NCBI GenBank assembly: GCA_041861885.1
Contig: JBGVUE010000001.1
Location: 980,001-1,044,000 of the forward strand
Length of the DNA: 64,000 nucleotides
Source of the DNA: Haloimpatiens sp. FM7315
Lineage (GTDB): Bacteria; Bacillota; Clostridia; Clostridiales; Clostridiaceae
Reading direction: 5' to 3'
The position numbers and the translations under genes were made by a program. Each line of letters begins with the position of its first letter. The stretch's first letter is position 1. The notes beneath the pieces were generated by a model, which worked only from the letters and a program-made list of their open reading frames with translations, was not told the DNA's origin and made no database searches. Below are positions 1-8,778 of this stretch, in pieces.

Positions 1-960
1 CTTTAGCTATTTTACAACCTAAATAAGCCCCACTTACCTTTCCTATAACTCTCACTAAAATATATGTAATGCCTAAAATACCTACATTTTTTAGTATAGA
101 TAAATTTAGTTCTACTCCAGCTATTGTAAAGAAAGCTACAAATACAGGAGGGGTTACTCTATCAACTATAGATAGTACTCTAGTACTATTTGGTGAAATA
201 TTGCTGACTGTTCCGCCTATAGCCATACATGTTAAAAGTGGTGATAAATTTAAGGTAGTTGTTATTCCTACAGTTACAAATATAGTTGCTATACAAATAA
301 TCAATAGCTGATCTTCTCCCTCTGAGTGCTTTGATATTATTGAAAGAAAAAATCCTATACTAATTCCTATAACAAAGGCAAGCACTATCTCTTTTATGGG
401 AAGAAGTATGGTTTTAATAGTAAGGGAACTAGAGGAGTCTATTAGTGATTTAGCTATAGTCATGGATATTCCAAAAGCCATGATTCCTACGGCATCATCT
501 ATAGCAACTACAGGAAGTAAAGTGTTTACAAGAGGACCCTTAGCTTTATATTGTTTTAAAACCATAATAGTTGCAGCAGGAGCTGTAGCTGCAGATATAG
601 CCCCTAACATTAGGCCAAAGGGAGCAGGTTGTTTTAGTATTGTTATCATAACAAAATCTACTGCAAATACAGCTGTTAAAGATTCAAAAATGTTATTATA
701 AGGATTCCATTTCCTAATTGTTTTAGATTTGAAAAATTAAAGGAACTTCCGATTCCATAAGCTATAAAACCTAAGGCAGCTTCAGAAATTATTGATAGTT
801 TTGAAGCTGCAGTTGATGGTACTAAATTTAAGAAAGATGGACCTATAATAAGTCCTGCTATTAAATATCCAGTTACCTTTGGTAGTTTGAAAAAGGAAAT
901 AACTTTTCCCATTAGTAATCCTGAAAAAAGTATAATTCCAATATAATATAAAGAGTGCAT
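1..960 (-). CDS. Kef/CPA2-type cation:proton antiporter (partial, frameshifted)
   Basis: A multi-pass membrane transporter that exchanges Na+ or K+ for protons; its 3' end lies beyond the left edge. The start at 960 gives a hydrophobic N-terminus with the motif GKVISFFKLPKVTGYLIAGL, typical of the first helices of CPA2 antiporters. The frame breaks near 686-690 (a run of five A on the + strand). Restoring one base continues the protein as FFESLTAVFAVDF, then helices with APAATIMVLKQYKAKGPL and DDAVGIMAFGI, which match the conserved antiporter core with its acidic ion-binding residues. The gene follows the PII-like gene at 988-1329 by 27 bases on the same strand, so the two are probably co-transcribed and the PII-like protein may control transport. 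The family is clear; the ion is not. Confidence 0.85.
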
Positions 961-987
961 TTTAAATCATCCTTTCTAGTAAACTTA

Positions 988-1329
988 TTAGTCCAAACAA
1001 ATTCCTTCTACATAGTTAACTGGCAATGTAAAAAGTATTCCTACATCTGGTTTTGATAAATCTCCAACTACTTTTTTTATGGCGTTAATTGCAATAGGTA
1101 TTTGTTCATCTTTTAATACAGTAAATATAGTTTTATTAAAAGGTCTTTTTTCATTTAGAAGCATTTTTAGTGAACCAAATACAGGAATTTCTTCACCGCA
1201 AGAAGTAAGAATTTTAGCCATACCTGTACTGTCAATAATTGTGGCTCCTCGTATTTTACAGTGATTTAATTCTTTCACAATATCTTCTAGATAATTTGTT
1301 TTATTTAAAACCATAATTAAAACTTGCAT
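988..1329 (-). CDS. PII-like signalling protein paired with the antiporter
   Basis: A 113-residue cytoplasmic protein with the size and beta-alpha-beta pattern of PII-like trimeric regulators. The N-terminus MQVLIMVLNKTNYLEDIV and the C-terminal GILFTLPVNYVEGI resemble PII-like proteins encoded next to cation or bicarbonate transporters. I start at the ATG at 1329 because GGAGGG lies five bases upstream; an upstream ATG in frame would put that site inside the gene. Two cysteines are present (in NHCKI and SCGEE). By analogy with other PII-like proteins it may bind a nucleotide and gate the neighbouring antiporter, but no ligand can be read from the sequence. Confidence 0.7.
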   Translation of the reverse strand: MQVLIMVLNKTNYLEDIVKELNHCKIRGATIIDSTGMAKILTSCGEEIPVFGSLKMLLNEKRPFNKTIFTVLKDEQIPIAINAIKKVVGDLSKPDVGILFTLPVNYVEGICLD

Positions 1330-1550
1330 AAAATCCCTCCACATTTTTAGACTTTTTAAAAAATACAGACTATTCTACACATTCAGTATAGCACTAAATA
1401 GCTTTAATTACATATATTATATGATTTATAAAATATATGTATAAATTATATATATTAAAATAAATTACTTATTATATAATAAATATTTTGTTATTTCTTA
1501 TAATATTTAAATAAATTTAATTGAGTCTAAAGGTTTTTAAAAATAAAAAA

Positions 1551-1583
1551 ATAATTCACATATATTAAATATATGTGAATTAT
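1551..1583 (-). terminator. Rho-independent terminator for the 1597-1920 gene
   Basis: A perfect 15-bp inverted repeat (1551-1565 and 1569-1583) with a three-base loop, followed on the minus strand by a run of T. It lies just past the stop of the minus-strand gene. Confidence 0.8.
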
Positions 1584-1596
1584 TTCATAACAATAG

Positions 1597-1920
1597 TTAT
1601 CTGTTATTTATTTTTCCTTTTAAGGCCTTAAGACGACCATTTACATAGTCTAAAAGATCGCTGCTATTACTCTTTATATTAGCTGGAGCATTAGAAACTA
1701 TGTATATAATGTCCAAAGTGTTCGCTTTTACTTGTTCAGCAATTTCATAAGCTAAGCATTTGTTTTTGACTTTCCAGTAAGCAGTGTTAAATTCATCTGC
1801 TTGCCTTTTGTTATAATGACCTTTTTCTATTCCAAATTGAAATAAATCTGCTGCGGACTCAAGCTCTTCAATGTCTTCAGCTTGTAAAGTCTCATCAATA
1901 AGAGTTTGAAAATTTTTCAT
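1597..1920 (-). CDS. Hypothetical protein, 107 aa
   Basis: I do not recognise this protein. It is a soluble, mostly helical-looking chain rich in charged residues, with no signal peptide or membrane segment. The ATG at 1920 is preferred over a TTG at 1923 because AAAAGGAG lies seven bases upstream of the ATG. It is a single-gene unit with its own terminator (1551-1583) and is transcribed away from topB. The long AT-rich gap to topB (about 300 bases) must hold both divergent promoters; I see no clear consensus box there. Confidence 0.65.
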   Translation of the reverse strand: MKNFQTLIDETLQAEDIEELESAADLFQFGIEKGHYNKRQADEFNTAYWKVKNKCLAYEIAEQVKANTLDIIYIVSNAPANIKSNSSDLLDYVNGRLKALKGKINNR

Positions 1921-2218
1921 CAAACCACTCCTTTTCAGTGAGATATTAATATTTTAAACCTATACTATCATTCATATACTTGTATATGTTAGATTATCAT
2001 AATAAAAATAGTTAATCTGGAAAAGTATATATAGTATTAGCTTTACGAAAGTATATTATATCACAGTATATAACTATATAAACGAATTAAGAAAATTCTG
2101 CATTTTTTTAATTGCATTTAGTTATATTTTGGAATGAAATTATAATACTCTTTGTATTAGGTTTTTAAATTAAATTATGTTATTATAAATTATATCTAAC
2201 TTGAAAGGAAATGTTAAT

Positions 2219-4406
2219 ATGAGTAAAATATTAGTTTTAGCAGAAAAACCTTCTGTTGCAAGAGATTTGGCTAGAATATTAAAATGCAATAAAAAATTAA
2301 GTGGCTATATAGAAGGAGAAAAATATATTGTAACATGGGCTTTAGGACATCTAGTTACTTTAGGAGATCCTGAAGATTACAACGATAAATATAAATCTTG
2401 GAATATAGAAAATTTACCAATACTTCCATCTAAATTAAAGTTAAAGGTTATTCCAAAAACTTTTAAACAGTATAACACAGTTAAAAGTCAAATGTACAGG
2501 AAGGATGTAAGTGAAATTGTTATCGCTACAGACGCAGGAAGAGAGGGTGAATTAGTAGCTAGATGGATAATAGAAAAAGCTAAGGTAAATAAGCCTATAA
2601 AGCGTCTTTGGATTTCTTCTGTTACGGATAAAGCTATAAAAGATGGATTTAATAACTTAAGACCTGGAAAAGAATATGAAAATTTATATGCATCAGCAGT
2701 AGCTAGAGCAGAATCAGATTGGATTGTAGGTATTAATGCAACTCGTGCTTTAACTTGTAAGTATAATGCACAGCTTTCCTGTGGTAGAGTTCAGACACCT
2801 ACAGTATCAATAATTGCAAAAGGGAAGAAGAAATTAAAAATTTCAAACCTATAGATTTTTACGGTATTTTAGCTGAGGCAAAAGGAGTAAAGTTAACTTG
2901 GCAGAACAAAAAGACTAAAGATTTTAAGTCTTACGATAAAGAAGAATGTGATAAAATAGTTGGATTAATAAAAAATAAATCTGGAAAAATATTAAAAATC
3001 GATAAAACCATTAAAAAGGCATTTTCTCCTAGATTATATGATCTTACAGAGCTTCAAAGAGATGCAAATAAAATATTTAATTATTCTGCAAAAGAAACTC
3101 TTTCAATTATGCAAAGCCTTTATGAAAGACATAAGGTATTAACTTACCCAAGAACAGATTCTAGATATATAACAGAGGATATTGTAGGCACTTTAAAAGA
3201 TAGAATAAAAGCTTGTGGAAGTGGTCCTTATTCTAAAATAGTTCTAAAGGTTTTAAAAATCCTATTAAAGCAAATAAATCTTTTGTTGACAATAGCAAAG
3301 TAACTGATCACCACGCAATTATCCCAACAGAGCAAAGAATTATTTTAAGTGATTTAAGTGAAAAAGAGAGAAAAATATACGATTTGGTTGTAAAAAGATT
3401 TTTAGCTGTACTATTTCCACCTTTTGAATATGAGCAAATAACTGTTAAAGCCGATATTGGAAGTGAAAATTTTGTGGCTAAGGGTAAAAGAATAATACAT
3501 CAAGGTTTTAAAGAGGTATATGAGAGTAATTTTAATTTTGATGAAGCAAAAGAGGATATAAAGGAGCAAATATTACCTTCATTAAATGAAGGAGAGGTTT
3601 TAGATATTGTATCTATTTCTAAAACTAAAGGTAAAACCAATCCGCCATCTCCTTTTAATGAGGCGACTTTGCTTTCAGCTATGGAAAACCCATCTAAATA
3701 TATGAAAAACAGTGATAAGGATTTAATAAAAACTATAGGAGAAACTGGAGGCCTTGGAACTGTTGCTACAAGAGCAGATATTATAGAAAAGTTATTTAAT
3801 AGTTTTTTAATAGAAAAGAAGGGAAAAGATATATTTGTAACTTCTAAAGGAAAGCAGCTTCTTGAGTTAGTTCCAAAGGATATTAAGTCACCTGAACTAA
3901 CTGCTAAATGGGAACAAAAGCTTTCACTTATAGCAAAAGGTAAGATTAATAAAAATGATTTTATTGATGAAATGAGAGATTACTCAAAGAAGATTGTAAC
4001 TTCTATAAAAAGTGATGAGCATAAATTTAAACATGATAATCTTACTAGAAATAAATGTCCTCAGTGTGGTAAATATATGCTAGAGGTTAATGGTAAGAAT
4101 GGTAAGATGCTAATATGTCAGGATAGAGAATGTGGATACAGAAAAGCAGTTTCAAAGCTTACTAACGCAAGATGTCCAAATTGTCATAAGAAGATGGAAA
4201 TGCGTGGTGAAGGTGAAGGAAAGATTTTTGCATGTTCTTGTGGTTATAGAGAAAAACTTTCAGCATTTAATAAAAGAAAAAAAGCCCAGGGAGATAAGCT
4301 AAATAAAAGAGATGTAAATAAATATATAAAGAAGATAAATAAAGAAAATGAAGAACCACTAAATTCTGCTTTAGCAGATGCCTTAGCTAAATTAAATTTA
4401 AAATAA
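2219..4406 (+). CDS. topB: DNA topoisomerase III (frameshifted twice)
   Basis: A type IA topoisomerase that cuts one DNA strand through a tyrosine to decatenate or relax DNA. The restored length is about 729 aa, normal for Firmicute TopB. The TOPRIM domain opens with [12 protein letters not shown] and carries TDAGREGEL; the catalytic tyrosine is in [10 protein letters not shown]; the C-terminus has two zinc-ribbon-like segments (CPQCG...C, CPNCHKK...CSCG). The ATG at 2219 has GAAAGGAA eight bases upstream, so upstream codons are not used. The frame breaks near 2818-2824 (AAAAGGG) and at 3255-3259 (AAAAA). One added base at each restores [10 protein letters not shown] and [11 protein letters not shown] strong terminator follows. 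TopB is dispensable in B. subtilis, so true loss is possible, but the homopolymer pattern favours sequence error. Confidence 0.93.
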
Positions 4407-4408
4407 TA

Positions 4409-4440
4409 AAAAGCGGAGTTATCTCCGCTTTTATTATTTT
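4409..4440 (+). terminator. Rho-independent terminator of topB
   Basis: A GC-containing stem (AAAAGCGGAG, 4409-4418, pairing with 4423-4432) with a TTAT loop, followed by TTATTATTTT. Confidence 0.85.
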
Positions 4441-4512
4441 ATACTTGTAATCTTTTATCTTCTACTAATTCACCCTCCATAATGGGTATAATTCTATCTG
4501 AGTGAATAGCTA
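4439..4512 (-). pseudogene. Remnant: C-terminus of an ABC transporter ATPase
   Basis: About 23 codons ending at 4439 read VAIHSDRIIPIMEGEL and then VEDKRLQV before the stop. This is the shape of the last segment of MacB/LolD-type ATPases (usually ADRIIRIRDGKI..D). Stop codons lie directly upstream and there is no start or Walker motif, so it is a decayed fragment. It overlaps topB's terminator region and abuts a permease fragment on the opposite strand. The assignment rests on a short motif. Confidence 0.5.
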
Positions 4513-4669
4513 CAAATTATTAGTACAAGGAACGAAATGGAAATTGCCTATAGTTAATATGTTATGTATATCTTTTGTTGTTCTAGGCATATGTTTTTTA
4601 GCAGCCATAAATTCTTCTAGAAAAGTACATTCTGATAGCATTATAGATTCTGTTAGAACTATTGAATAG
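4511..4669 (+). pseudogene. Remnant: C-terminus of an FtsX-type ABC permease
   Basis: An open stretch of 52 codons without a start codon reads KWKLPIVNMLCISFVVLGIC as one hydrophobic helix, then a basic-polar tail SIIDSVRTIE and a stop. FtsX/MacB permeases end in this way, with a last helix and a tail resembling DPVEALRYE. It is probably the partner of the ATPase fragment at 4439-4512, but the two point in opposite directions, so a deletion and an inversion must have occurred. Confidence 0.5.
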
Positions 4670-4742
4670 AGAAAAATAAACCAGGATTAATTATTGAAAA
4701 ATAATTCATACTATTAGTAAAGACTAAGATAGGAGTGATAGT

Positions 4743-4901
4743 ATGAAGGGTGACAAAAATAAGAAAGAATGGACCAAAGAAAATTATTTAGCGAATGGTA
4801 GTAAAACCCAAAACCAATGGGCTAAAAACAAATTAAATACTACTGTAGAAGAATCAGGTATAAATGAAAGTGGAATAGAGGCTAAGAAAAAAGGATTTTA
4901 G
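4743..4901 (+). CDS. Small charged protein, 52 aa
   Basis: A short ORF with a clean site AGGAGTGATAGT before the ATG and its own terminator just after the stop, so it is very likely expressed. The peptide is lysine-, asparagine- and glutamate-rich (KKEWTKENYLANGSK; NESGIEAKKKGF), hydrophilic, and has no cysteine or membrane segment. I do not recognise the family. Its composition recalls small spore or stress proteins, but the SASP signature is absent, so no function is assigned. Confidence 0.6.
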   Translation: MKGDKNKKEWTKENYLANGSKTQNQWAKNKLNTTVEESGINESGIEAKKKGF

Positions 4902-4903
4902 AT

Positions 4904-4933
4904 AAAATGCTGCTTTAGCAGCATTTTTATTTT
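4904..4933 (+). terminator. Rho-independent terminator of the 52-aa gene
   Basis: A stem of ten pairs (4904-4913 with 4918-4927, AAAATGCTGC) and a TTTA loop, followed by a T-rich tract. Confidence 0.85.
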
Positions 4934-5024
4934 GGATATTTATGATAGAAAAGTTTTAAAACAGTAGTAAAATAATATGAAATTAAGGTATAATTAAGAT
5001 AAATTATAGAATGGAGGAACTTAA

Positions 5025-5564
5025 ATGAAAAAAACCAGTACAATTTGGGGATTTGTTTTTATTGCTTTTGGAGCAGTATTACTTTTAAATCAGTTTTTCC
5101 CTAATAATATTATTAATATAGAATATTTATGGCCGGTTTTTGTATTAATTCCTGGATTATCCATGGAAATAGGCTATTTTTCTAAGAAGAAAAATCCAGG
5201 GGTTTTGGTACCTGGGGGTATTTTAACTGTTATTGGGATTTTATTCTTCTTTGAAGTCTTTACAGATTGGAGATTTTCAGAGTATACTTGGCCTTTTTAT
5301 CTTCTTTCAGTAGCCTTTGGATTATTGCAATTATATTTATTTTCAAAAAGAAATAAAGGACTTTTAATTCCCATAGCTATTTTAACAGTTATTGCACTTA
5401 GTTCATTTTTATCTATGATATTTAATAACTTCCTTGGGTGGGTAGATTATAGTCTAGTTGTACCAATTATATTTATTTTATTTGGGGTATATATATTAGC
5501 AAAAGAAGTAATAATTAATAATAAAAAAACACGTTTTAAACGTGTTTTTTTATTATTAATTTAA
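5025..5564 (+). CDS. LiaF/LiaI-like transmembrane-domain protein (DUF5668 type)
   Basis: A small integral membrane protein with about six hydrophobic segments arranged as repeated pairs, each containing WP-type motifs (YLWPVFVLIPG, YTWPFYLLSVAFG). This is the pattern of the membrane half of LiaF-like cell-envelope stress proteins. The ATG at 5025 follows ATGGAGGAACTTAA. As written, the last 13 codons run straight through a terminator hairpin (5524-5552). One more base in the A7 run at 5523-5529 would end the protein at NNKKNTF before the hairpin loop, so the last residues are doubtful. It appears to be a single-gene unit. Confidence 0.7.
   Translation: MKKTSTIWGFVFIAFGAVLLLNQFFPNNIINIEYLWPVFVLIPGLSMEIGYFSKKKNPGVLVPGGILTVIGILFFFEVFTDWRFSEYTWPFYLLSVAFGLLQLYLFSKRNKGLLIPIAILTVIALSSFLSMIFNNFLGWVDYSLVVPIIFILFGVYILAKEVIINNKKTRFKRVFLLLI
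5524..5552 (+). terminator. Rho-independent terminator of the LiaF-like gene
   Basis: Stem AAAAAACACG (5524-5533) with CGTGTTTTTT (5541-5550), loop TTTTAAA, followed by more T. It overlaps the annotated 3' end of the 5025 gene. Confidence 0.75.
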
Positions 5565-5569
5565 GATAA

Positions 5570-5683
5570 GATTCTTTTAAAATTGAACTTTTTAATGAAA
5601 AATACAATCCTATAAACAAATTAAATAGAACCATATTTTATTATAAAAAATCTGAATTGGAACAAGCTTTTATAAAGAGATAA
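5570..5683 (+). pseudogene. Possible remnant of a coding sequence (37 codons)
   Basis: An open stretch without a start codon reads like protein (FNEKYNPINKLNRTIFYYKK, then SELEQAFIKR and a stop). It begins just after an in-frame stop and has no ribosome site. It could be the tail of a deleted gene or chance; I cannot name a family. Confidence 0.25.
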
Positions 5684-5730
5684 AATAAATATGGAAAGAA
5701 AACATTTAATAAAATTGGGGAGGAATTAAA

Positions 5731-6402
5731 ATGGTTGATTTAAAAGAATTACTTATATCTAGATTGTCTGAGTCTGTAGTTGATATGGATGAGGATAAAG
5801 TAGTAGAGGTTTCCAAAGAATTTATAGAAAAAAATTTTAATGCTTATGAGGGTATATCAAAAGGACTAGCTGCAGGCATGGATAAAGCTGGTAAGCTTTA
5901 TGAAGAAGAAGAATATTACATTCCTGAGCTTTTAATGTGTTCAGACGCTATGTATGCAGGTTTAGATGTTCTAAGACCTAAATTAAAAAGAGAAGAAGGT
6001 AGTAACAAGTACAAGGCTGTAGTTGGTGTTGTTGAAGGGGATACTCACGATATAGGAAAAAATTTGTTTAAAATAATGCTTGAAACAACAGGATTTGAAG
6101 TTTATGACCTTGGAAGAGATGTGCCACCTATGGATTTTATAAACAAAGCTAAAGAAATTAATGCAGATGTCATAGGATTATCTACTTTAATGACTACTAC
6201 TATGCATAATATGGAAGTTGTTATAGATTTATTAAAAGAAAATAATATGAGAGATAATATTGTTGTAATGGTAGGAGGAGGCCCAATATCACAAAAGTTT
6301 GCAGACAAAATAGGGGCAGATGGCTATGCACCAGAAGCATCTAAGGCTGCAAGACTAGCCAAAGAATTAGTGAAGGGGGAAAGGCATTATGTCAATGCTT
6401 AA
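5731..6402 (+). CDS. Corrinoid (B12-binding) methyltransferase protein, MtaC/MtbC family
   Basis: A 223-residue methyl carrier. Residues 1-85 form the helical cap domain (ELLMCSDAMYAGLDVL), and the remainder is a Rossmann cobalamin-binding domain. It has the signature GDTHDIGKNLFKIML, whose histidine coordinates cobalt, followed by GLSTLMTTTMHNM and VGGGPIS. The site GGGGAGGAATTAAA precedes the ATG. The stop overlaps the start of the methyltransferase gene by 14 bases, so the two are translationally coupled. The protein should accept a methyl group from a substrate-specific methyltransferase and pass it on through its cobalamin. No cobalamin riboswitch is visible upstream. Confidence 0.92.
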   Translation: MVDLKELLISRLSESVVDMDEDKVVEVSKEFIEKNFNAYEGISKGLAAGMDKAGKLYEEEEYYIPELLMCSDAMYAGLDVLRPKLKREEGSNKYKAVVGVVEGDTHDIGKNLFKIMLETTGFEVYDLGRDVPPMDFINKAKEINADVIGLSTLMTTTMHNMEVVIDLLKENNMRDNIVVMVGGGPISQKFADKIGADGYAPEASKAARLAKELVKGERHYVNA

Positions 6403-7479
6403 AGATCAAATGACACCAATGGAGAGAGCAGTTGCCTTATCTAAAGGAGAAGAGGTAGACAGAATCCAATGTAACCCCAATTTATCCAATGGAATTGCTA
6501 GAGTTTTAGGATGTAAAATTTCTGAGTTTAATCATAGTTCAAGAGTACTAGCTGATGCTGTAATAGCAACTCATAAAAGGTTTGGAGGAGATGGGGCTAA
6601 AGTTTTTACAGATTTATTTTTAATTTCTGAAGCCATGGGGGCTAAAATGAAATGTCCAGAGGATGGCACGGTAGATCTGTTAGAGCCTGCTATTAAAGAT
6701 ATAAAAGAGATAAAAAATTTAGAGCCAATTAATCCTTATAAAGATGGGAGACTTCCTATACATATTGAAGCTATGAAATATGTAAAAGAGGAAATAGGAA
6801 AAGAAGTTCCTTGCACTGCTTTGTTAGTTGGACCTTTTACTTCTGCTTTTTTCTTAATTGGTGTAAAAGAAATGTCAAAAATGATGATTAAAGATCCAGA
6901 GTCAGTTCATAAATTATGCAAAATATCTTTAGAAAGTTGTATTAGATTTGCTGATGCTGCTATATCAAAAGGTGTAGGCATAAGTATAGCAGAACCTATG
7001 TCTTCTTGTACTGTTGTAAGTCCGAAGCATTTTAGAAAATTTTCTGCACCTTATATAAAGAGGTTTATTGATTTTATAAAATCAAAGGGAGTAGGAACCT
7101 CCATTCATATATGTGGTAAAACAGATACAATATGGAACGATTTGGCTGAAATAGGGATAGGTGCTGTAAGCATAGATAATGTAGCAAATTTAAAAAAGTG
7201 TGTGGAAACTGTAGGAGATAAAATGAAGATTATGGGAAATGTAGATCCATCTTCTGTAATGTATGCAGGAACAAGAGAGGAAGTTAGAAAAGCTACTATA
7301 GAGTGTGTTAAAGATGGATACAAATGCAAAAAGGATATGGAATTATGTCAGGGTGTGGACTGCCTGTTGAAACTCCTATGGAAAATATAGATGCAATGCT
7401 TGATACTGCAAGAGAAATAGGTTGGCCAATTACAGATGAGAAATTAGATAGACTTTTAAGCATCAATTTGTATAAATAA
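6389..7479 (+). CDS. UROD-family corrinoid methyltransferase, MtaA/CmuA type (frameshifted near 3' end)
   Basis: A zinc-dependent methyltransferase of the uroporphyrinogen-decarboxylase fold that exchanges methyl groups with the corrinoid protein encoded just upstream. The restored length is about 363 aa. The zinc ligands H-x-C...C are seen as SIHICGKTD near residue 237 and SGCGLP near residue 330. The second part lies beyond a frame break at 7328-7332 (five A); adding one base turns the tail into CKKGYGIMSGCGLPVETP and extends it to LLSINLYK at 7479. That the third zinc ligand is recovered by the correction is strong evidence for a sequence error. It could be either the substrate-specific (MT1) or the acceptor-specific (MT2) enzyme; family similarity leans to MtaA/MtbA-like MT2. 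Confidence 0.88.
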
Positions 7480-7504
7480 CTTTTGTAATATGGAGGTAGA
7501 AAAA

Positions 7505-8470
7505 ATGACTAATATCTGTATTGTTTCAGGTTTTTTAGGAGCTGGTAAGACAACATTTATCAAGAAATTGTTAAAGGTTTTCAATCCTTCTTATAGAGTA
7601 GTTGTATTAGAAAACGAATTTGGAGAAGAGGGCATTGACGGAGAGGTAATTAAAGAAGAAGGTTATGATGTTATAGAGTTAGAGCAGGGGTGCATTTGTT
7701 GCAGTTTAAAAATTAATTTTTTAAAAGCAGTGCAAGATATTATTTTAAAATTTAATCCTTCATATATAATTATAGAGCCTACTGGTTTGGGAGTTTTAAG
7801 TGAGATTATTAAAGTTATTGAATGTAAGGAATTAAAGGAAATGTGCAAAATAACTTCTTTAATTACTATAATAGATGGCTTAAATTATGAAGATGAATTA
7901 GAGGCATTTGGTGATTTTTTTCAAGACCAAATAAAAAGTGCTAATACACTTGTTGTAAGTAAGACTTTGGAAATATCTAGTGAAACTAAAAAAAGGATAG
8001 TAAATTCTTTAGAAAATATAAATAAAGATGCAGGGATTATTGTAAAGTCTTGGGATGAAATTGAAAATAAACAGTTATTTGATCTCCTAAATGGGAAGAT
8101 AAAGTACAAAAACATACAATTAAATAAGAATATAGGGGATACAATAAAAAACATAAGAACTGTGTCAATTAAATGTGATAAAGAAATTTCAATTAAAAAT
8201 CTTCAAGAAATTTTAGAAAAGCTAAAAATTGGGTATGCAGGTGAAATAATAAGAGCTAAAGGTTTTATAAGAAGTTACAATTGTATACTGCATTTTAATT
8301 ATGTAAAGGGTCATTATGATATAGGTAAGAGAAAAGAGGATTTTTTAAATAATGACCTTTTTAAAGTATGTTTTATAGGTAAAAGTTTAAGTATACATAA
8401 AATTAATATACTTTTTAATGGTGCAGGTAAAATAAAAATTAAAAAAATCCTTAAGCTTAATAGAAGCTAA
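7505..8470 (+). CDS. CobW/COG0523-family metal-chaperone GTPase
   Basis: A G3E-family P-loop GTPase. The Walker A motif is GFLGAGKTTF, followed by ENEFGEEGIDG, and the metal-binding CxCC motif appears as GCICCSLK. The C-terminal third (from about residue 225) matches a CobW_C domain. I start at the ATG at 7505 because GGAGG lies eight bases upstream; an earlier GTG-like start would include that site. It is the third gene of the corrinoid operon. COG0523 proteins insert or deliver metals such as cobalt or zinc, so here it could serve cobalamin or the zinc site of the methyltransferase. That link is inferred from position only. Confidence 0.87.
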   Translation: MTNICIVSGFLGAGKTTFIKKLLKVFNPSYRVVVLENEFGEEGIDGEVIKEEGYDVIELEQGCICCSLKINFLKAVQDIILKFNPSYIIIEPTGLGVLSEIIKVIECKELKEMCKITSLITIIDGLNYEDELEAFGDFFQDQIKSANTLVVSKTLEISSETKKRIVNSLENINKDAGIIVKSWDEIENKQLFDLLNGKIKYKNIQLNKNIGDTIKNIRTVSIKCDKEISIKNLQEILEKLKIGYAGEIIRAKGFIRSYNCILHFNYVKGHYDIGKRKEDFLNNDLFKVCFIGKSLSIHKINILFNGAGKIKIKKILKLNRS

Positions 8471-8582
8471 AGAAGTTTTAAATAAAATAGTATGAGCTTA
8501 AAGAAATAAAATTTATAATACATAAATAGTTAGAAATAGTAATAAATAAATAGAAAATTAAATAGATATTAATAATAGAAAA

Positions 8583-8613
8583 CCATATATGTAGTAAAAT
8601 ATATGGCTTTTTA
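8583..8613 (+). terminator. Terminator after the corrinoid operon
   Basis: Inverted repeat CCATATAT (8583-8590) with ATATATGG (8599-8606), then CTTTTTA. The rest of the gap 8471-8778 holds only this hairpin and the promoter at 8674. Confidence 0.65.
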
Positions 8614-8673
8614 TTATTAATATCTAAAGGATGTAGGAAATATTAACTCTTTGTAAATAAAATATCAAAACTA

Positions 8674-8701
8674 TTGACTTTAGGAATATTAGGAATATAA
8701 T
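8674..8701 (+). promoter_or_regulatory. Probable sigma-A promoter of the radical SAM gene
   Basis: TTGACT at 8674-8679, a 16-base spacer and TATAAT at 8696-8701, about 77 bases before the start codon at 8779. Confidence 0.6.
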
Positions 8702-8778
8702 GGTATTAAATTATACTGATGAGTATAAATTATCAATTATTTTGGACTTATATTTTATTATAAATTGGGGGAGAAATT

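Noticed and set aside
2815..4406. Programmed ribosomal frameshifting in topB and other broken genes
   Set aside because: No conserved slippery heptamer plus downstream structure; the breaks are too many and of one chemical kind (homopolymers).
5565..5730. Cobalamin riboswitch before the corrinoid operon
   Set aside because: The leader is short and AT-rich and no B12-box or multi-stem structure is visible.
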